A DNA stretch of 64,000 nt from JAOXRU01 sp965247735. Its GTDB lineage: Bacteria; Bacteroidota; Bacteroidia; Flavobacteriales; Flavobacteriaceae. The position numbers were made by a program, and so were the translations under genes. Below, piece by piece: positions 62,441-64,000 of the stretch; the first letter of the stretch is position 1; each line of letters begins with the position of its first letter. Below the pieces are notes generated by a model, which saw only the letters and a list, made by a program, of their open reading frames with translations, did no database searches and was not told the DNA's origin. The stretch covers positions 2,232,001-2,296,000 of the forward strand of contig CBDFHN010000002.1 of the NCBI GenBank assembly GCA_965247735.1. The letters are read 5' to 3'.

Positions 62441-63523
62441 CTAACCCTTTTTTGCTCCACTTCCAACTCTATCACAGATAAACTGGCTGTTTTCACAATA
62501 TTTAACCAATTCATCTTTAATAAATTGATCGACCCTTGCTTTTTCATTATCAGGGAATAATACATGTACATTAGCACCGGCATCTAAGGTAAAGCAAAGT
62601 TTGCATCCTGTTTCTGCTCTAAACTCCCAAATTTTATTGATAATCTTAAGTGTATTTGCTTTCATTAGTATAAAATAGGGCTGGCTAGCCATCATCATAC
62701 TATGTAAGGTAAGTGCTTCACTTTCAACTATAGTTATAAAAGCATCTAAATCTCCTTTTTTTAAAACTTCTTGAAGTTTTTCTAGATTGCTATGTGCTTG
62801 CTGAAACCTTGCCTCCGCAAAAGGATGGTTATGCATAAGATTATGTCCTACAGAACTACTTACCTGCTTTTGTCCTTTGTCTACTAATAAAATAGTGTCT
62901 TGATAATTTTTAAAAATAGAATGCACAGCTCCATCGTAAGCAACTCCATATAAATTAGAACTTTCCGATATGTTTTTATGCACTCCCCAACCTACCAATC
63001 CTCCATAAATGCTTCTGCATGCGGATCCAGAACCCAAACGCGCCAGAAAAGAGGCCTTTTGATTAAAAAAAACAGGATCCATACGATTGCCTATCTGCTC
63101 TTCTAAACTTAACAAACATAAGGCTAGTGCACTCATACCACTAGCAGATGAAGCAATACCACTACTATGAGGAAAAGAATTTGAAGTTTGAATGGTAAAA
63201 TGAAAATCTTTTAAGAAAGGCATATACTTTTCTATTCTCGAAAAAAACGTTTTAATTTTGGGCTTAAAATCTGGTGCTAATTCTCCATCTAGCAAGATAT
63301 TAAAATCGAAATCGTCTGCTCTTTCTTTTAACTTTACAAATAAAATTGTTGTTGTAGTTGTACAAGAATCTAATGTAAAACTAATAGAAGGATTTGCAGG
63401 AATTTGATCTTTTAATTTCCCCCAATATTTCACCAAAGCAATATTACTTGGCGATTTCCATGTAATACTTCCATCAGTTACCGTTTGCAAATATTTACTT
63501 GGAACAAAATCGTTTACTGTCAT
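62441..63523 (-). CDS. mvaD: Diphosphomevalonate decarboxylase
   Basis: 360 aa. GHMP superfamily with ITWKSPSNIALVKYWGK at the N-terminus, SFPHSSGIASSASGMSALAL (ATP loop), GSGSACRSIYGGLVGWG, and FTLDAGANVHVLFP. These are the signatures of MvaD, which makes isopentenyl diphosphate. It lies 170 bases upstream of the kinase gene. Confidence 0.95.
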   Translation of the reverse strand: MTVNDFVPSKYLQTVTDGSITWKSPSNIALVKYWGKLKDQIPANPSISFTLDSCTTTTTILFVKLKERADDFDFNILLDGELAPDFKPKIKTFFSRIEKYMPFLKDFHFTIQTSNSFPHSSGIASSASGMSALALCLLSLEEQIGNRMDPVFFNQKASFLARLGSGSACRSIYGGLVGWGVHKNISESSNLYGVAYDGAVHSIFKNYQDTILLVDKGQKQVSSSVGHNLMHNHPFAEARFQQAHSNLEKLQEVLKKGDLDAFITIVESEALTLHSMMMASQPYFILMKANTLKIINKIWEFRAETGCKLCFTLDAGANVHVLFPDNEKARVDQFIKDELVKYCENSQFICDRVGSGAKKG

Positions 63524-63603
63524 TTTATAGATTCATTTATACAAATATAACCTTTTCCTTGTAGAGTTCGCATTGCTTTATACCACAACACAATTAAAAA
63601 AAG

Positions 63604-64000
63604 TTATTCAGAAGCCAATAGAATCAATTTTTCCATTGTTTTATAATTTCTTGTTGTAGCGGTTACTTTTAATTTTCGTTCTAAAAAATTGGTGTTCATT
63701 TTTGCCTTCCCATAACCTTTTTCTGAAAAAAAATACACGCAGTTTGCTGTTACAGCAACCGTTTCTCCTTCATAAGAAAGGCTCTCTACAACTGTTATTG
63801 CTTCTTTTGAAGGCTTGGCAGAAAGTAGGGTAAAATACGTTTGTTTTTGTTGTTCTGCTTTAAAAGGATTGTTCTTCATGATGATTTCCAACTCTTTTAT
63901 AGCCAAAACAAGTACTGGGACATCAAAACCATAGGCTTCTTTTATTAGCTCCGCTATTTTATGCTCCAAGGGTAACGCTTTATCAGTTGCACTTGTAAAA
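63604..64000 (-). CDS. DUF1697-family protein, N-terminus beyond the window edge
   Basis: The minus frame is open from the stop at 63604 to the right edge. The ATG-like start within it is a TTG, and residues upstream (FTSATDKALPLEHKIAELIK) continue the DUF1697 pattern of an open SGN(V/I)VF-S segment, so the true start is outside. GFDVPVLVL and NPFKAEQQKQTYFTLLS are further family marks. Function unknown; the gene is unrelated in obvious ways to the mevalonate genes. Confidence 0.82.
   Translation of the reverse strand, partial: FTSATDKALPLEHKIAELIKEAYGFDVPVLVLAIKELEIIMKNNPFKAEQQKQTYFTLLSAKPSKEAITVVESLSYEGETVAVTANCVYFFSEKGYGKAKMNTNFLERKLKVTATTRNYKTMEKLILLASE

Noticed and set aside
1..64000. 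CRISPR arrays, rRNA genes, insertion sequences, prophage or integrase genes
   Set aside because: No regularly spaced repeats, no rRNA-like stretch and no transposase, integrase or phage protein was recognised on either strand.

Overview
The window comes from a low-G+C chromosome of the Bacteroidetes, most likely a marine Flavobacteriaceae member. Supporting signs are Bacteroidetes-type promoter boxes (TAnnTTTG) without clear Shine-Dalgarno sites, LytTR regulators, DUF547, DUF4407 and sterol-desaturase families, a mevalonate pathway, a Bacteroidetes-style arginine operon with an acylornithine carbamoyltransferase, and GG-leader peptides. No transposase, integrase, rRNA or CRISPR array was found; there is one tRNA.

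Layout. 0-8.3 kb: a truncated lipoprotein, a TPR histidine kinase with a LytTR regulator, a GIY-YIG-like protein, a TetR/PhzF divergent pair with a dyad operator, a frameshifted serine hydrolase, a RibD-like reductase and an AraC regulator. 8.4-13.3 kb: tRNA-Leu(TAG), an M20 dipeptidase, a DUF4407 membrane protein and rfbD/rfbC. 13.5-18.8 kb: a one-strand signalling cluster (receiver, H-NOX-like sensor, PAS kinase, second kinase, HPt, LytTR regulator), in which the H-NOX-like protein lacks the usual proximal heme histidine. 19.1-25.0 kb: a complete trans-4-hydroxyproline degradation operon with a divergent AraC regulator and a 10-bp inverted repeat between them. 25.0-29.1 kb: a membrane MutS-like ATPase, an Lrp regulator divergent from threonine dehydrogenase, and an acyltransferase.

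29.1-33.1 kb is an accessory island made only of tiny or broken genes. It has two six-cysteine peptides with closely related GG leaders, each with its own terminator, an Imm17-like membrane protein, a fragment resembling the end of an RHS core, and several reading frames broken by a frameshift or stop. It looks like a decayed polymorphic-toxin/immunity locus that also carries peptide-precursor genes.

33.2-40.9 kb: phosphate transporter, sterol desaturase, DUF547 protein and glycosyltransferase on +, then an outer-membrane/glycosidase group on -. 41.3-48.2 kb: a tight six-gene operon joining a flavoprotein and a polyferredoxin-like membrane protein to a MORN-type protein and three glycosyltransferases. 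48.3-57.4 kb: the arginine operon (GNAT, argG, argC, proC, argD, carbamoyltransferase, argB, argE-like, argH). It is preceded by a candidate leader peptide with four consecutive arginine codons and an attenuator-like hairpin, and closed by a strong terminator. 57.5-64 kb: pseudouridine synthase, VOC protein, 2-hydroxyacid dehydrogenase, Lrp regulator, and an isoprenoid set (UbiA-type prenyltransferase, mevalonate kinase-like GHMP kinase, diphosphomevalonate decarboxylase), ending in a DUF1697 gene cut by the window edge.

The strongest candidates for something new are the arginine attenuation leader, the pair of GG-leader cysteine-rich peptides in the decayed island, and the H-NOX-like signalling cluster.
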